Assembly (NCBI GenBank): GCA_007570995.1
Contig: RKSG01000055.1
Location: forward strand, 1 to 45,216
Reading direction: 5' to 3'
DNA length: 45,216 nucleotides
From: Nitrospirales bacterium
GTDB taxonomy: Bacteria; Nitrospirota; Nitrospiria; Nitrospirales; UBA8639
Positions 26,507 through 36,790 of the stretch are shown piece by piece. The position numbers and the translations under genes were made by a program. How positions within the stretch are numbered: position 1 is the stretch's first letter; each line of letters starts with the position of its first letter. Under the pieces are notes generated by a model. That model ran no database searches. It saw only the letters and a list, made by a program, of their open reading frames with translations, and was not told where the DNA came from.

Positions 26507-27520
26507 TTACGAACGATATCCATGGATGTTGTGGTGTTGCCATCGCCATGTGTCTTCGCACATGCGTTCGAGTGTCCGTTCGGCCTTCCAGCCGAGCACG
26601 GCCAGTGCCAGCGAGGGATCGGCATAGCAGGAGGCCACGTCGCCTGTCCGGCGTGGTGCGAATTCGTAGGGGATGGTTTTGCCGCTGCTCTTTTCAAAGG
26701 CATGAACAATCTCCAGCACGCTGTAGCCAGTGCCAGTGCCAAGGTTCAACGAAAGGCATTGCGGGGTGTCCAAATGCTGCAAGGCCCGCAGATGGCCGAT
26801 GGCGAGATCGACGACGTGGAGGTAGTCACGAATACCTGTACCATCCGGTGTGGGATAGTCACGGCCCCAGATCTGGAGGGTGTTCCTGCGACCGACGGCC
26901 ACCTGGGCGATGAAGGGCATGAGATTGTTTGGAACACCCAGCGGGTCTTCACCGATCAAACCACTTTCATGCGCCCCGACCGGGTTGAAATAGCGCAGGA
27001 TCCCAATGCGCCACTCGGGATTGGCGCGATGGAGGTCCCTGAGAATGTCCTCGATAATCAGCTTTGATCTGGCGTAGGGATTCGTGGCAGAAAGCGGGTG
27101 TGTTTCCTTGAGGGGCAGGTATTGCGGGACTCCATACACGGTGGCCGATGAACTGAAGAGCAGCGTGTTGACGCCCGTGGCACGCATGGCCTGCAACACC
27201 TGCAGTGTGCCAAGCACGTTGTTCTCATAATATTCCAGTGGCCGTTCCATTGATTCGCCAACGGCTTTCAGACAGGCAAAATGTATCACGGCCTGACAGT
27301 TATATGTGGTGATGGCTGCCTCAAGCTCTGCCTGATGACGGATATCACCGCGAACGAGGTGGACGGATTTGCCGGTGATCTGTTCGACCCGGTCAAGTAC
27401 TTCAGGGTGGCTGTTGGAAAAATTGTCGAAGACAACGATGTCATGGCCCGCGTTGAGTAGCTCGACGCCTGTATGCGAGCCGATATACCCAGCTCCTCCG
27501 GTCAGCAGAATAGGACCCAT
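26507..27520 (-). CDS. galE: UDP-glucose 4-epimerase
   Basis: MGPILLTGGAGYIGSHTGVELLNAGHDIVVFDNFSNS; SSSATVYGVPQYLPLKETHPLSATNPYARSKLIIEDIL; RYFNPVGAHESGLIGEDP. Confidence 0.95.
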   Translation of the reverse strand: MGPILLTGGAGYIGSHTGVELLNAGHDIVVFDNFSNSHPEVLDRVEQITGKSVHLVRGDIRHQAELEAAITTYNCQAVIHFACLKAVGESMERPLEYYENNVLGTLQVLQAMRATGVNTLLFSSSATVYGVPQYLPLKETHPLSATNPYARSKLIIEDILRDLHRANPEWRIGILRYFNPVGAHESGLIGEDPLGVPNNLMPFIAQVAVGRRNTLQIWGRDYPTPDGTGIRDYLHVVDLAIGHLRALQHLDTPQCLSLNLGTGTGYSVLEIVHAFEKSSGKTIPYEFAPRRTGDVASCYADPSLALAVLGWKAERTLERMCEDTWRWQHHNIHGYRS

Positions 27521-27638
27521 TTCAATCGCTCCAATGTCATGAGTTTGCACCGCTCGAGCCCATGTCCTGGCACACGATACGCTGACGGCATTCCGGGAAT
27601 ACATGCGGCGACCCGGTCGCGCCCGGACACGGGGACGC

Positions 27639-29633
27639 TTACTTCACCGTCGTGCCAGGTGCCACGTCTCCGGCCAGAGCGACGAGGCTGATGACGTCGG
27701 TGTCCCCCGCGGCCAGCACCATGCCTTGAGATTCGACGCCCATCAGTTTCGCCGGTTTGAGGTTGGTGACAACCACGACCGTTTTCCCCAGTACGGTGTC
27801 CGGACTGTAGGTTTTGCCAATGCCCGCGACGATCTGCCGTTGTTCGGTGCCAAGGTCCACGCGCAGTCTGAGTAATTTCTCAGATTTGGGTATGCGTTCG
27901 GCGGCGATGATTTTTGCAACCTTGAGCCGCACCTTCTGAAAATCCTTGATGGTGATGCAGTCGCTTTCTTGCGTCGAGTGCGAAACGGACGATGTGTTGC
28001 TGTCTGGTTCGGGAGACGAAGGCGTTGAGGGCATTGTACGTGGGGACGCTGACTGTTCCATGGAAGCTCCGTGTTGTGGGGGGATGGCGATTCTCGGGAA
28101 TAACGACGGCCCTTTGACCACCGTTGTCGCGGTGGGCCCGTCGCCCCAGGCCACAGGGTTTTTGAGAAGTGCCCGGGAAAAATCATACTGGAATCCCAGT
28201 TGTCGTGACATGGCCTGTGCGGTGTTCGGCATAAAAGGCGCAATGGCGAGGCACAGAAACCGCAGGGTTTCCGCGGCATGAAAGAGCACCGTCGACAGCC
28301 GTTTCTCGTGTGCGGGGGCTTTGGCCAAGACCCAGGGAGCGGTTTTGTCAATGTATTGATTGCCGAGTTGTACGACGCTCCAGATAGCTTCGAGTGCCCG
28401 GTTGTACGCGATCCGATCCGACCGTAAATGATGCGGCATCGCGATCTGGAGGAGTGATGTGGCAGCAGCCTGCAGTTCGGTTTCCTGTTCCGCGCATGCA
28501 GCGGGGTCAGGACAGGGAACCGTGCCGGCGCAAAACCGTTCGATCAATGTGACCGTTCGACTGACCAGGTTCCCCAGACCATTGGCCAGGTCGCTGTTGA
28601 TGCGTCCAATGAAGGATTCGAGTGAAAAGTTACCATCCTGTCCAAACGGGATTTCACGCAGGAGAAAGTAGCGAAAGGCATCTGCACCGAATTGTTTGAC
28701 CATCGTGTAGGGGTCAATGACATTCCCCCGACTCTTGGACATTTTTTCACTGTTCACGGTCCACCATCCATGGGCGAAGATGGTGTGAGGAAGCGGAATC
28801 TCCAATGCCATGAGAATCGTTGACCAGTACACGGCGTGGGTGGTGAGAATGTCTTTGCCGACAAGATGAACGGTGGCGGGCCAGAAACGATCGACTGAAG
28901 GCCGGGGGGGGAGATACTCAAGCCCCGAGAGATAGTTCACCAGGGCGTCAAACCACACATACGCGACATAGTCCCGATCAAACGGCAGGTCAATGCCCCA
29001 CGACAAGCGGGATTTCGGGCGGGAAATCGAAAGATCTTCCAAGGGTTTTTGCAAAAATCCCAGGACTTCATTGCGACGGGACTCCGGACGAATGAACGTC
29101 GGATTATCAGCAATATGATCCAGGAGTCGTTGTTGAAAGCGGCTCATGCGAAAGAAGTAATTGCTTTCGCTGAGCTGTTCGACAGGCCGTCCGCAGTCCG
29201 GGCAGTTTCCCTGCTCCACGTCCTTTTCCGTCCAGAATCGTTCATCAAACGTGCAATACCAGCCGGTGTAGTCTGCGCGATAAATCAGTTGTCTGTCATA
29301 CAGGGTGTGTAACAGTTGCCGGACGACGGCGTGATGCCGGGTATCCGTGGTGCGAATGAACCCATCGTGGGCAATCGTGAGCTTCTCCCAAAGGTTGCGA
29401 AAGTGTGGCATCAGCCGGTCGCAGTGCTGCTGGGGATCAATCCCGGCCTGTGCCGCCGCTCGCTGGACTTTTTGACCGTGTTCGTCGAGGCCGGTGAGAA
29501 AAAAGACGTCGTGTCCGTGCAGGCGATGCCATCGCGCCAGCACGTCCGCGGCGATAGTGGTGTAGGCGTGACCGCTGTGCGGGACGTCGTTCACGTAATA
29601 AATAGGCGTCGTGATATAGAAAGACTCAGACAT
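27639..29633 (-). CDS. metG: Methionyl-tRNA synthetase with C-terminal EMAPII/Trbp111-type tRNA-binding domain
   Basis: FYITTPIYYVNDVPHSGHAYTTIAADVLARW; KMSKSRGNVIDP; C-terminal FQKVRLKVAKIIAAERIPKSEKLLRLRVDLG; ATG at 29633. Confidence 0.96.
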   Translation of the reverse strand: MSESFYITTPIYYVNDVPHSGHAYTTIAADVLARWHRLHGHDVFFLTGLDEHGQKVQRAAAQAGIDPQQHCDRLMPHFRNLWEKLTIAHDGFIRTTDTRHHAVVRQLLHTLYDRQLIYRADYTGWYCTFDERFWTEKDVEQGNCPDCGRPVEQLSESNYFFRMSRFQQRLLDHIADNPTFIRPESRRNEVLGFLQKPLEDLSISRPKSRLSWGIDLPFDRDYVAYVWFDALVNYLSGLEYLPPRPSVDRFWPATVHLVGKDILTTHAVYWSTILMALEIPLPHTIFAHGWWTVNSEKMSKSRGNVIDPYTMVKQFGADAFRYFLLREIPFGQDGNFSLESFIGRINSDLANGLGNLVSRTVTLIERFCAGTVPCPDPAACAEQETELQAAATSLLQIAMPHHLRSDRIAYNRALEAIWSVVQLGNQYIDKTAPWVLAKAPAHEKRLSTVLFHAAETLRFLCLAIAPFMPNTAQAMSRQLGFQYDFSRALLKNPVAWGDGPTATTVVKGPSLFPRIAIPPQHGASMEQSASPRTMPSTPSSPEPDSNTSSVSHSTQESDCITIKDFQKVRLKVAKIIAAERIPKSEKLLRLRVDLGTEQRQIVAGIGKTYSPDTVLGKTVVVVTNLKPAKLMGVESQGMVLAAGDTDVISLVALAGDVAPGTTVK

Positions 29634-29716
29634 GACCGGCTTCCGCATGTATGGGGCATGCCCTGTGGCCGTGACGACTCGGGCGGCAGCGACAGGGTGG
29701 CAGGATGGAGGTCGTG

Positions 29717-30733
29717 TCAGGCCGCATGACGGTGGATCGTTCGATGAACATGAAAGAGAAAATTCTCAAGGCAGAGTTGGAGATTCAGATTGCGATGGGG
29801 GGCCTGTTCCAGTGTGTGCAGTGATTCCAGAAGACTGAACAGGTCTGCAAGGTCACTATCCTGCACGCATTGCTGAAGCAGCGCGTGGTGTGCCTGATGT
29901 AAGATCAGGGTCGGTGAGGCTCCGAGTCGGATCAGCAGGAGGTCACGGAGACCGTGTGCCAGCCAGTCAAGCACGTCCGGGAAGGGCTGGGTTTTCGACA
30001 CCGCTTCAGCCCGTTGTAGAATCGCCGTGGGATGGGCAAGGGTATCGGACTGGCAGCACTGCAGGAACTGATCGTGCTGGTGACGCAGTCGGGTAAGATC
30101 CATTTCCAGAGCCACGCCGATGCGGTTGCCGCACACTTGGGAAAGAAATCTGGCATCCTCAGGGGGCATGGCGCGTCGCAGGGCCAGAAGGCCTTCGCAT
30201 TGCGCCGAGGTCGTGGGGGAGAATCTCAATGCCAGACAGCGGGATCGCACGGTGGCCGGCAGACGATACGGTTGGCTGGTCACCAGAATAAACAGACTGT
30301 GTTCGGGAGGGTCTTCCAGCGTTTTCAACAGGGCATTGGCTGCGCTGACCGTGAGACGGTCGACATCGTCTATCACGCAGATTTTGCGCATGCTCAGCAA
30401 AGGACGGTAGATCATGTGGCGTTCAATTTCCCGCACCTGGTCAATTTTGATTTGCGGGTGAGCTTTCTCTCGCTCTGGTTCAATGATCAGGAAATCGGGA
30501 TGGGCGGCGGATGCGATGAGTTCGCAGGCTCGGCAGTCTCCACACGAGTCCGGTTGTGCCGACGACGGAACCGCGTCGCAGGAAAGGGCTTGCGCAAATC
30601 GCATCGCCGTCAGGCGTTTGCCGATACCGTCATCGCCCCAAAAGAGGTAGGCATGGCCAATGGTCTCGTGCGCAAGCGCGGTCCGGATTTGCCGTTTCGG
30701 TTCTTCCTGACCGATGATGTCTGTAAATGGCAT
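29717..30733 (-). CDS. holB: DNA polymerase III delta' subunit
   Basis: GQEEPKRQIRTALAHETIGHAYLFWGDDGIGKRLTAMRFAQAL; CGDCRACELI; VIDDVDRLTVSAANALLKTLEDPPEHSLFILVTSQPYRLPATVRSRC. Confidence 0.93.
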   Translation of the reverse strand: MPFTDIIGQEEPKRQIRTALAHETIGHAYLFWGDDGIGKRLTAMRFAQALSCDAVPSSAQPDSCGDCRACELIASAAHPDFLIIEPEREKAHPQIKIDQVREIERHMIYRPLLSMRKICVIDDVDRLTVSAANALLKTLEDPPEHSLFILVTSQPYRLPATVRSRCLALRFSPTTSAQCEGLLALRRAMPPEDARFLSQVCGNRIGVALEMDLTRLRHQHDQFLQCCQSDTLAHPTAILQRAEAVSKTQPFPDVLDWLAHGLRDLLLIRLGASPTLILHQAHHALLQQCVQDSDLADLFSLLESLHTLEQAPHRNLNLQLCLENFLFHVHRTIHRHAA

Positions 30734-30749
30734 ATGGATGTCGAAGTGG

Positions 30750-31505
30750 TTACAGGCGTTTGATGACCAGTCGTCGTGTTCGCAGCCCGTCTGTCAGCAG
30801 GGGCTCAAGCAGCGTGATGAGGTGCTGGGAAATCGTACGGGCGGACCGGTCGGCATTGATGGTATGAATACGTCGCGCGTGTTGTTGGGCCAGGGTCAGA
30901 AATCCTTTCCGAACCCGTTGATGAAAGGCCGCCGGTTCGCGGTCCAGGCGATCGGCATCGTGCCAACGTCGTTGCAATCCCCGGGAAACAGGCAGATCGA
31001 ATAAAAACGTCACGTCAGGAGTCAGGCCCCGCGTCGCCCACCGGATGAGACGTTGCAGAACAGGTAACGGGATGCCGCGGCCGAATCCCTGGTAGGCCAG
31101 CGTGGAATCGGAAAACCGGTCGCATATGACAATGGCCCCTTGCTGCAGGGCAGGCAGCAGTTGATTGACCACGTGTTGACTGCGGGCTGCCAGCATTAAG
31201 GCCACTTCGCATTCAGGTGTGAAGGGGTCCGTTGCGTGCCAGTTGCGATCCGGACGGAGAAACATCTCGCGAATCCATTCCCCCACCGGGGTTCCCCCAG
31301 GCTCGCGTGTTTCCAGCACCTGCCATCCTTTGGACTGGAGATAGCGAGCCAGTGCGCGGGCCTGGGTTGATTTCCCGCTGCCTTCAATGCCTTCGCAGGT
31401 GATAAAGAGACCTTTCCGACGAGATGCACTGGCCTTCAACGCGATCTTCTGAGTCTGTTGACTGGCCACGCGGTGCATCGTAAACGACCCCGTTGGAATT
31501 CGCAA
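30750..31505 (-). CDS. tmk: Thymidylate kinase
   Basis: LFITCEGIEGSGKSTQARALARYLQSKGWQVLETREPGGTPVGEWIRE; VICDRFSDSTLAYQGFGRG; LFDLPVSRGLQR. Confidence 0.95.
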   Translation of the reverse strand: MRIPTGSFTMHRVASQQTQKIALKASASRRKGLFITCEGIEGSGKSTQARALARYLQSKGWQVLETREPGGTPVGEWIREMFLRPDRNWHATDPFTPECEVALMLAARSQHVVNQLLPALQQGAIVICDRFSDSTLAYQGFGRGIPLPVLQRLIRWATRGLTPDVTFLFDLPVSRGLQRRWHDADRLDREPAAFHQRVRKGFLTLAQQHARRIHTINADRSARTISQHLITLLEPLLTDGLRTRRLVIKRL

Positions 31506-31709
31506 TCATAGGGGATTCTCTCCGGAAGTCCGGTACCTTAACAATCGAGCACGAACGGCCTTTGTGTATTGCATGTAAAATCTGTCCCCGATAATAAGGC
31601 TTGAAGCCAACAGTGTATGCTTGTACCATCCAGGCAAGTAGCAGGTGATGCGCGGGCTACGGGCTGATGCTGTTGCCAAAGTCCGCTCGGTGTGTGTGCA
31701 GAGGCCGGC

Positions 31710-32405
31710 ATGTCTGTGTTTCCCATCCGCGGCTGGAAAGGTTCCACGTTGAAGCGTTATTTTCTCACTGGACTGCTCGTCGTGATCCCTATCTGGGGTA
31801 CGGTGCTCATCCTCAAAACGCTTTTTGTCGCTGTGGACAGCATTCTTGGCAACATGCTGGCCGACGTCGTCACGAAAGGGTACTACGTGCCGGGGTTGGG
31901 CATTCTGACGCTTGTGTTGCTGATTATCATCGCAGGGTTTATGGCGACGAATTATATTGGGGGGCAGTTGGTCAGACGTTGGGAGGAATTTCTGGAAAGG
32001 GTGCCCATTGTCCATGGAATCTATGCGACGCTGAAATCCATGATGGATATTCTCTCGTTTCCGCAGCGGACAAAGTACAACAAGGTGGTCATGATTCAAT
32101 TCCCGCGGGACGGGAACTACAGCCTGGCCTTTGTGACTGGGGAGACCAGAGAGGCCGTGCAGGCGTCTGCGTCAGAACCCCTGATTCACGTGTACGTTCC
32201 CACCTCCCCGAATCCCACCTCGGGGTACTTTTTGCTGGTTCCGGAGCGGGAAGTGGTCGCCGTGGATTTGAGCGTGGAGGAAGCCATGAAATTGATTGTG
32301 TCGGGAGGGCTCTATTCCTCAAACAGGACGGTGAAAGCACCCACGGTTGCAGCCCAAGGCACCTCCCCCGTTCTTGAACGGAATGTCGAAGCCGGGACAG
32401 GATAA
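31710..32405 (+). CDS. DUF502 family membrane protein
   Basis: LKRYFLTGLLVVIPIWGTVLIL; VPGLGILTLVLLIIIAGFMATNYIGGQLVRRWEEFLERVPIVHGIYATLKSMMD; YVPTSPNPTSGYFLLVPEREV. Confidence 0.88.
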   Translation: MSVFPIRGWKGSTLKRYFLTGLLVVIPIWGTVLILKTLFVAVDSILGNMLADVVTKGYYVPGLGILTLVLLIIIAGFMATNYIGGQLVRRWEEFLERVPIVHGIYATLKSMMDILSFPQRTKYNKVVMIQFPRDGNYSLAFVTGETREAVQASASEPLIHVYVPTSPNPTSGYFLLVPEREVVAVDLSVEEAMKLIVSGGLYSSNRTVKAPTVAAQGTSPVLERNVEAGTG

Positions 32406-32463
32406 CGTCTTCGTCGTTCGCATGTTCGCCACGTGACGAACTGGTCAACGGACAGGGCAGGCC

Positions 32464-33942
32464 ATGAAAAACGTATCAGCGATTGTCCTGGCAGCGGGTC
32501 TGGGGACCCGCATGCGGTCGAAAACAGCCAAACTCCTGCACCCGGTGGCAGGGCGTCCCATGATCTGGTATATGGTTGCGGCAGCCCGCCATGTTGCGGA
32601 TGCACAGGTCGTTGTGGTTGTCGGGCATCAGGCTGCATGGTTGCGCGCGTTTCTCGAACAGTCTCAATCAACATGCGGTCCGTGCGAAACTGTCCTGCAG
32701 GCGCGTCCGATGGGGACAGCCCATGCGGTACGACAGACCCGGTCCGTTTTGATGCACAAGGGGCAGGCGGTATCCAGGCATTGTCTTCTTGTGAACGGGG
32801 ATACTCCTCTGTTGACACGGGCGACTATCAAACGGTTGGTGGCCCGCCATGAACATGCGAATGCCACGTTGACCATGTTGGTCTCCTGTTTGCCCGACCC
32901 CAAAGGCTACGGGCGTGTGGTGCGGGGGCGGGACGGGCATATTGTCAACGTGGTGGAGGAACGGGACGCCAGTCATGCTGAACGGGCCATCCGGGAAGTC
33001 AACGTCGGCACGTATGTGGTCGACACACCGTTCCTGTTTCAGGCATTAGAGATGATCCAGCCTCATAATGCCCAGCGGGAATATTATCTGACTGACCTGA
33101 TTGGCCTGGCCGTGACCAGGGGATGCAGGGTGATCGGAGTCCGTGCGTCTGATGCCTCGGAATGCCTGGGGATCAACAGTCGTCAACAACTTGCTGGTGC
33201 CGAACGGGTCATGAGGCAACGCATTCGGACACGATGGTTGAGGAAGGGCGTGACCATGCTTGATCCCGAGACGACGTTTATCGACGATGGTGTGACGATA
33301 GGACGGGATACCGTGCTCTACCCCGGGGTCACGCTGGAAGGCAACACGACAATCGGTGCTGACTGCACGATTCGCTCCTGGTCCCGGGTGACCAACAGCG
33401 TGGTGGGGAAGGTGGTGACCATTGAGGACCATTCGTTGATGAACGGCGCAGTGATCGAGGACCAAACCACGGTCGGGCCATTTGCACGCCTTCGCCCGGG
33501 GACGATTCTGCGACGCCGTGCCAGGGTCGGGAACTTCGTGGAAGTCAAAAATACGGAGCTCGGTGCCGATTCTAAAGCGAATCACCTGACGTATTTGGGC
33601 GATGCCTCCATTGGAACACGGGTCAATATCGGGGCGGGGACCATCACGTGCAATTATGACGGATACCAAAAGCACCGGACCATTCTTGAGGATGACGCGT
33701 TCATTGGCAGCGGCACCCAGTTCATCGCTCCTGTCACGGTGGGGAAAGGGGCCGTCGTGGGTGCGGGATCGACGATTACCCAAGATGTTCCGTCTGATGC
33801 CATTGCCTTGACACGGAGCCCGCAGGTCAACCGTGAAACAATGGCGTCCCGTCGTCGATCTCGTGCTCAAACGGTTGTCCGATCATCGTTTCCCAACAAA
33901 TCCCAGTCTTCTTCCAGAACCGGGGGACAAGCCAGAGTCTGA
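32464..33942 (+). CDS. glmU: Bifunctional UDP-GlcNAc pyrophosphorylase/GlcN-1-P acetyltransferase
   Basis: SAIVLAAGLGTRMRSKTAKLLHPVAGRPMIWYM; left-handed beta-helix hexapeptides; NFVEVKNTELGADSKANHLTYLGDASIG; NIGAGTITCNYDGYQKHRT. Confidence 0.95.
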   Translation: MKNVSAIVLAAGLGTRMRSKTAKLLHPVAGRPMIWYMVAAARHVADAQVVVVVGHQAAWLRAFLEQSQSTCGPCETVLQARPMGTAHAVRQTRSVLMHKGQAVSRHCLLVNGDTPLLTRATIKRLVARHEHANATLTMLVSCLPDPKGYGRVVRGRDGHIVNVVEERDASHAERAIREVNVGTYVVDTPFLFQALEMIQPHNAQREYYLTDLIGLAVTRGCRVIGVRASDASECLGINSRQQLAGAERVMRQRIRTRWLRKGVTMLDPETTFIDDGVTIGRDTVLYPGVTLEGNTTIGADCTIRSWSRVTNSVVGKVVTIEDHSLMNGAVIEDQTTVGPFARLRPGTILRRRARVGNFVEVKNTELGADSKANHLTYLGDASIGTRVNIGAGTITCNYDGYQKHRTILEDDAFIGSGTQFIAPVTVGKGAVVGAGSTITQDVPSDAIALTRSPQVNRETMASRRRSRAQTVVRSSFPNKSQSSSRTGGQARV

Positions 33943-33972
33943 CCCGGGTCAGAAAACATGTGCTGGATGATT

Positions 33973-33993
33973 CGTCCCTGTGCATCAGGGACG
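33973..33993 (+). promoter_or_regulatory. Perfect 8-bp stem hairpin in the glmU-glmS gap (possible leader or terminator structure)
   Basis: CGTCCCTG-TGCAT-CAGGGACG, flanked by ACATG...CATGT, which could form an outer stem. Confidence 0.4.
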
Positions 33994-34038
33994 TGCCATG
34001 TGTACTGAATCTTCCGGGAAGCGGAGGGACGAGGCTGT

Positions 34039-35868
34039 ATGTGTGGCATTATCGGATATATAGGGCATGCCAACGCGACCGACGTGCTCATTGATGGCCT
34101 GAGGCGCCTGGAGTACCGGGGGTATGATTCGGCGGGGATTGCTGTCTTGCAACACGGCCGTCTTGAGGTCCGTCAACGCGTTGGCAAACTGCGGAATTTA
34201 GAGGAAGCCCTGAAACAGGAAGATCTTGTTGGGACTGCCGGGATCGGGCATACGCGGTGGGCCACGCATGGCAGACCGTCCGAAGACAACGCCCATCCGC
34301 ATCGTTCCGGCAACGTGGTCATCGTGCACAACGGCATTATTGAAAATTATCTGGTCCTCAAACAGCGGCTGGAATGCGATGGGTACCATTTCGAGTCCGA
34401 GACGGATACCGAAGTGATTGCCCATTTGCTGGCCCGTTCCATGGCCGAAGGACGATCTCTTCCGCAGGCGTTGCTGGCCACCGTGCAGGAATTACGGGGG
34501 AGTTATGCGATTGCCGGTCTGTGTGGAAGTGATCCGGATACGCTGGTCGCAGCCAGGTCGGGATGTTCTCTCGTGCTGGGACAAAGCCAGGATGCGTCCT
34601 TTCTGGCCTCCGACGTCACACCATTGCTCCCGTATACCCGGAATGTGATGTTTCTGGAAGACGGCGATATCGGGATTGTCACGCGACATGGCATCACCGC
34701 GATTGATCGGGAGGGGCGACCGGTCTTCAGGGACAGGGTTGCCATTGACTGGAACGCGGAGGAAGCGGAACGGGGGGGATACCCGCACTTCATGCTCAAA
34801 GAAATTCACGAGCAGCCCCAGGCCATTCTTGATACGCTGCGGGGACGATATCGTTATGACGAAGGGGAAGCAGATTTAGGAGATGTCACGATTCCGCCGG
34901 ATGCCTTGATGAATGCCGGGCAGATTTGGATTGTTGCCTGTGGCACGTCCTGGCATGCCGGCTTGGTTGGGAAATACCTGTTTGAGGAACTGATTCGCAA
35001 ACCGGTCCAAGTTGATATCGGATCGGAATTCCGGTACCGGAAAGCCATGGTTCGGAAAGGGGATGTCTTGCTTGCCCTTTCACAATCGGGAGAAACCGCG
35101 GATACGCTGGGTGCCATGAGAGAGGCCAAACGATTGGGAGCCTATGTCGTGTCCGTTGTGAATGTTGTGGGCAGCACGATGGCTCGGGAATCCGATGGCG
35201 TGCTGTACACACGGTGCGGTCCGGAGATCAGTGTGGCCTCCACCAAAGCGTTCACAGGACAGATCATCGCGCTGTACCTCTTGGCCTTACACATCGGGAG
35301 GGGACGCAATGTCTTGAGCAGGGACAAGGGCCAATGGTGGCTGGATCAGTGTCTGGCCCTGCCCGGACAGGTTGAACATGTCATCAAACGGGATGCTGAA
35401 CTGTTGTCAGTGGCGAAACGTTTCTACCAGAAAGACAACTTCCTCTACCTTGGGCGCGGGATTCATTACCCGATTGCGCTGGAAGGTGCGCTCAAGCTCA
35501 AAGAAATTTCTTACATTCACGCAGAAGGCTATGCAGCTGGAGAAATGAAGCATGGTCCCATTGCCCTGATTGACGAAAACATGCCGGTCGTGGTCCTTGC
35601 TCCTCGGGACCGGCTGTACCCCAAAACGGTGAGCAATCTCATGGAGGTCAAAACACGGAACGCTCCGGTCATTGCGTTCACGAGTGAAGGGGACCATGAC
35701 CTGGACGCCTTAGCCGACTGTGTTTTTACGATTCCCGATACGCTCGCGCTGTTGTCAGCCATTCCCTTGACAGTCGCGTTGCAGCTCCTGGCCTATCATA
35801 TTGGGGCCTTGCGCAATATTGATGTTGATCGCCCACGGAATCTGGCCAAAAGCGTGACCGTGGAATAA
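34039..35868 (+). CDS. glmS: Glutamine-fructose-6-phosphate aminotransferase (isomerizing)
   Basis: MCGIIGYIGHANATDVLIDGLRRLEYRGYDSAGIAV; two SIS domains; C-terminal RNIDVDRPRNLAKSVTVE. Confidence 0.97.
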   Translation: MCGIIGYIGHANATDVLIDGLRRLEYRGYDSAGIAVLQHGRLEVRQRVGKLRNLEEALKQEDLVGTAGIGHTRWATHGRPSEDNAHPHRSGNVVIVHNGIIENYLVLKQRLECDGYHFESETDTEVIAHLLARSMAEGRSLPQALLATVQELRGSYAIAGLCGSDPDTLVAARSGCSLVLGQSQDASFLASDVTPLLPYTRNVMFLEDGDIGIVTRHGITAIDREGRPVFRDRVAIDWNAEEAERGGYPHFMLKEIHEQPQAILDTLRGRYRYDEGEADLGDVTIPPDALMNAGQIWIVACGTSWHAGLVGKYLFEELIRKPVQVDIGSEFRYRKAMVRKGDVLLALSQSGETADTLGAMREAKRLGAYVVSVVNVVGSTMARESDGVLYTRCGPEISVASTKAFTGQIIALYLLALHIGRGRNVLSRDKGQWWLDQCLALPGQVEHVIKRDAELLSVAKRFYQKDNFLYLGRGIHYPIALEGALKLKEISYIHAEGYAAGEMKHGPIALIDENMPVVVLAPRDRLYPKTVSNLMEVKTRNAPVIAFTSEGDHDLDALADCVFTIPDTLALLSAIPLTVALQLLAYHIGALRNIDVDRPRNLAKSVTVE

Positions 35869-35983
35869 TGTTGCGCCTCGGTTATTCGGGTGAATCCCGT
35901 AGCCCGGTCGGCTGTTGTTGAGGGAATGGAACGGGCGGTGTCGAAAGAAGGGAACGCGAGAACAGAGGACAGAGTATGAGGGA

Positions 35984-36790
35984 TCAGCCTTCTCCTTCGA
36001 CCGGGGAAAAAGGCGATGTGGTGCATTGGGCGATCAATGTTTCAAATGGCTGTCGCATGCCATGCCGTGCCGCAAAAATTCCTCGCACCAGCGGATTCGT
36101 CTGATTGTAGACAATGACGTTCCCGTGGCTGTCTGTTGTTGTCCCACCGGCTTCGTTCACCAGCAACCATCCGGCGACGACATCCCATTCATGAAGCAGG
36201 TCAAAATTCACCGTGCCATCGGCATGGCCAGCCGCCACTAATGCCAGACTGTAGGCGATGGATCCCATGGGGTGGAGATGGGCGTTGCCGGTGAACGGTT
36301 TCAACTCATTGCTGCCAAGGCGTGTGGGATTCACTAAGATAGAGAGCCGGCCGCTGATTCGGTCTGTTGCGGGAATTGGTTTCCCGTTGAGGCGTGCTCC
36401 GTGGCCGTGAATGGCTGAAAACAGCTCGTCGGTGGCCGGATTATAGATCACGCCCAGGACGGGTTGCGCGTGGTCGGCGAGTGCCACGGAAATCGAATAT
36501 TGGGGGAGGCCCTTGATAAAATATTTTGTCCCGTCAATCGGATCCACAATCCAGACCCTGGGCCGTGAAAGGCGTCCAGGCGTATCCGGGCTTTCTTCGG
36601 ACAGCCACGCGTCATCAGGAAACGCGGTGGTGAGGACGTGATGCAAAATGTCGTTGGCCGCCAGGTCGGCTGACGTCACCGGAGAAGAATCAGCTTTGCG
36701 GTAGATCTGAAACCCTTCCCTGGATTGTTTCAGGACTTCCTGTCCGGCCTGTCTGACGGCCTGGCAGAGTACGTCGTGTTCTTTGGTCAT
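35984..36790 (-). CDS. cysQ: 3'(2'),5'-bisphosphate nucleotidase / inositol monophosphatase family (CysQ-like)
   Basis: WLSEESPD...RVWIVDPIDGTKYFIKGLPQYSISVALAD; HEWDVVAGWLLVNEAGG. Confidence 0.88.
   Translation of the reverse strand: MTKEHDVLCQAVRQAGQEVLKQSREGFQIYRKADSSPVTSADLAANDILHHVLTTAFPDDAWLSEESPDTPGRLSRPRVWIVDPIDGTKYFIKGLPQYSISVALADHAQPVLGVIYNPATDELFSAIHGHGARLNGKPIPATDRISGRLSILVNPTRLGSNELKPFTGNAHLHPMGSIAYSLALVAAGHADGTVNFDLLHEWDVVAGWLLVNEAGGTTTDSHGNVIVYNQTNPLVRGIFAARHGMRQPFETLIAQCTTSPFSPVEGEG

Noticed and set aside
33046-33870. 274-aa minus-strand ORF
   Set aside because: Antisense to the clear glmU hexapeptide-repeat region.
33943-34038. glmS ribozyme
   Set aside because: Spacer is only 96 nt and lacks a recognisable ribozyme core.
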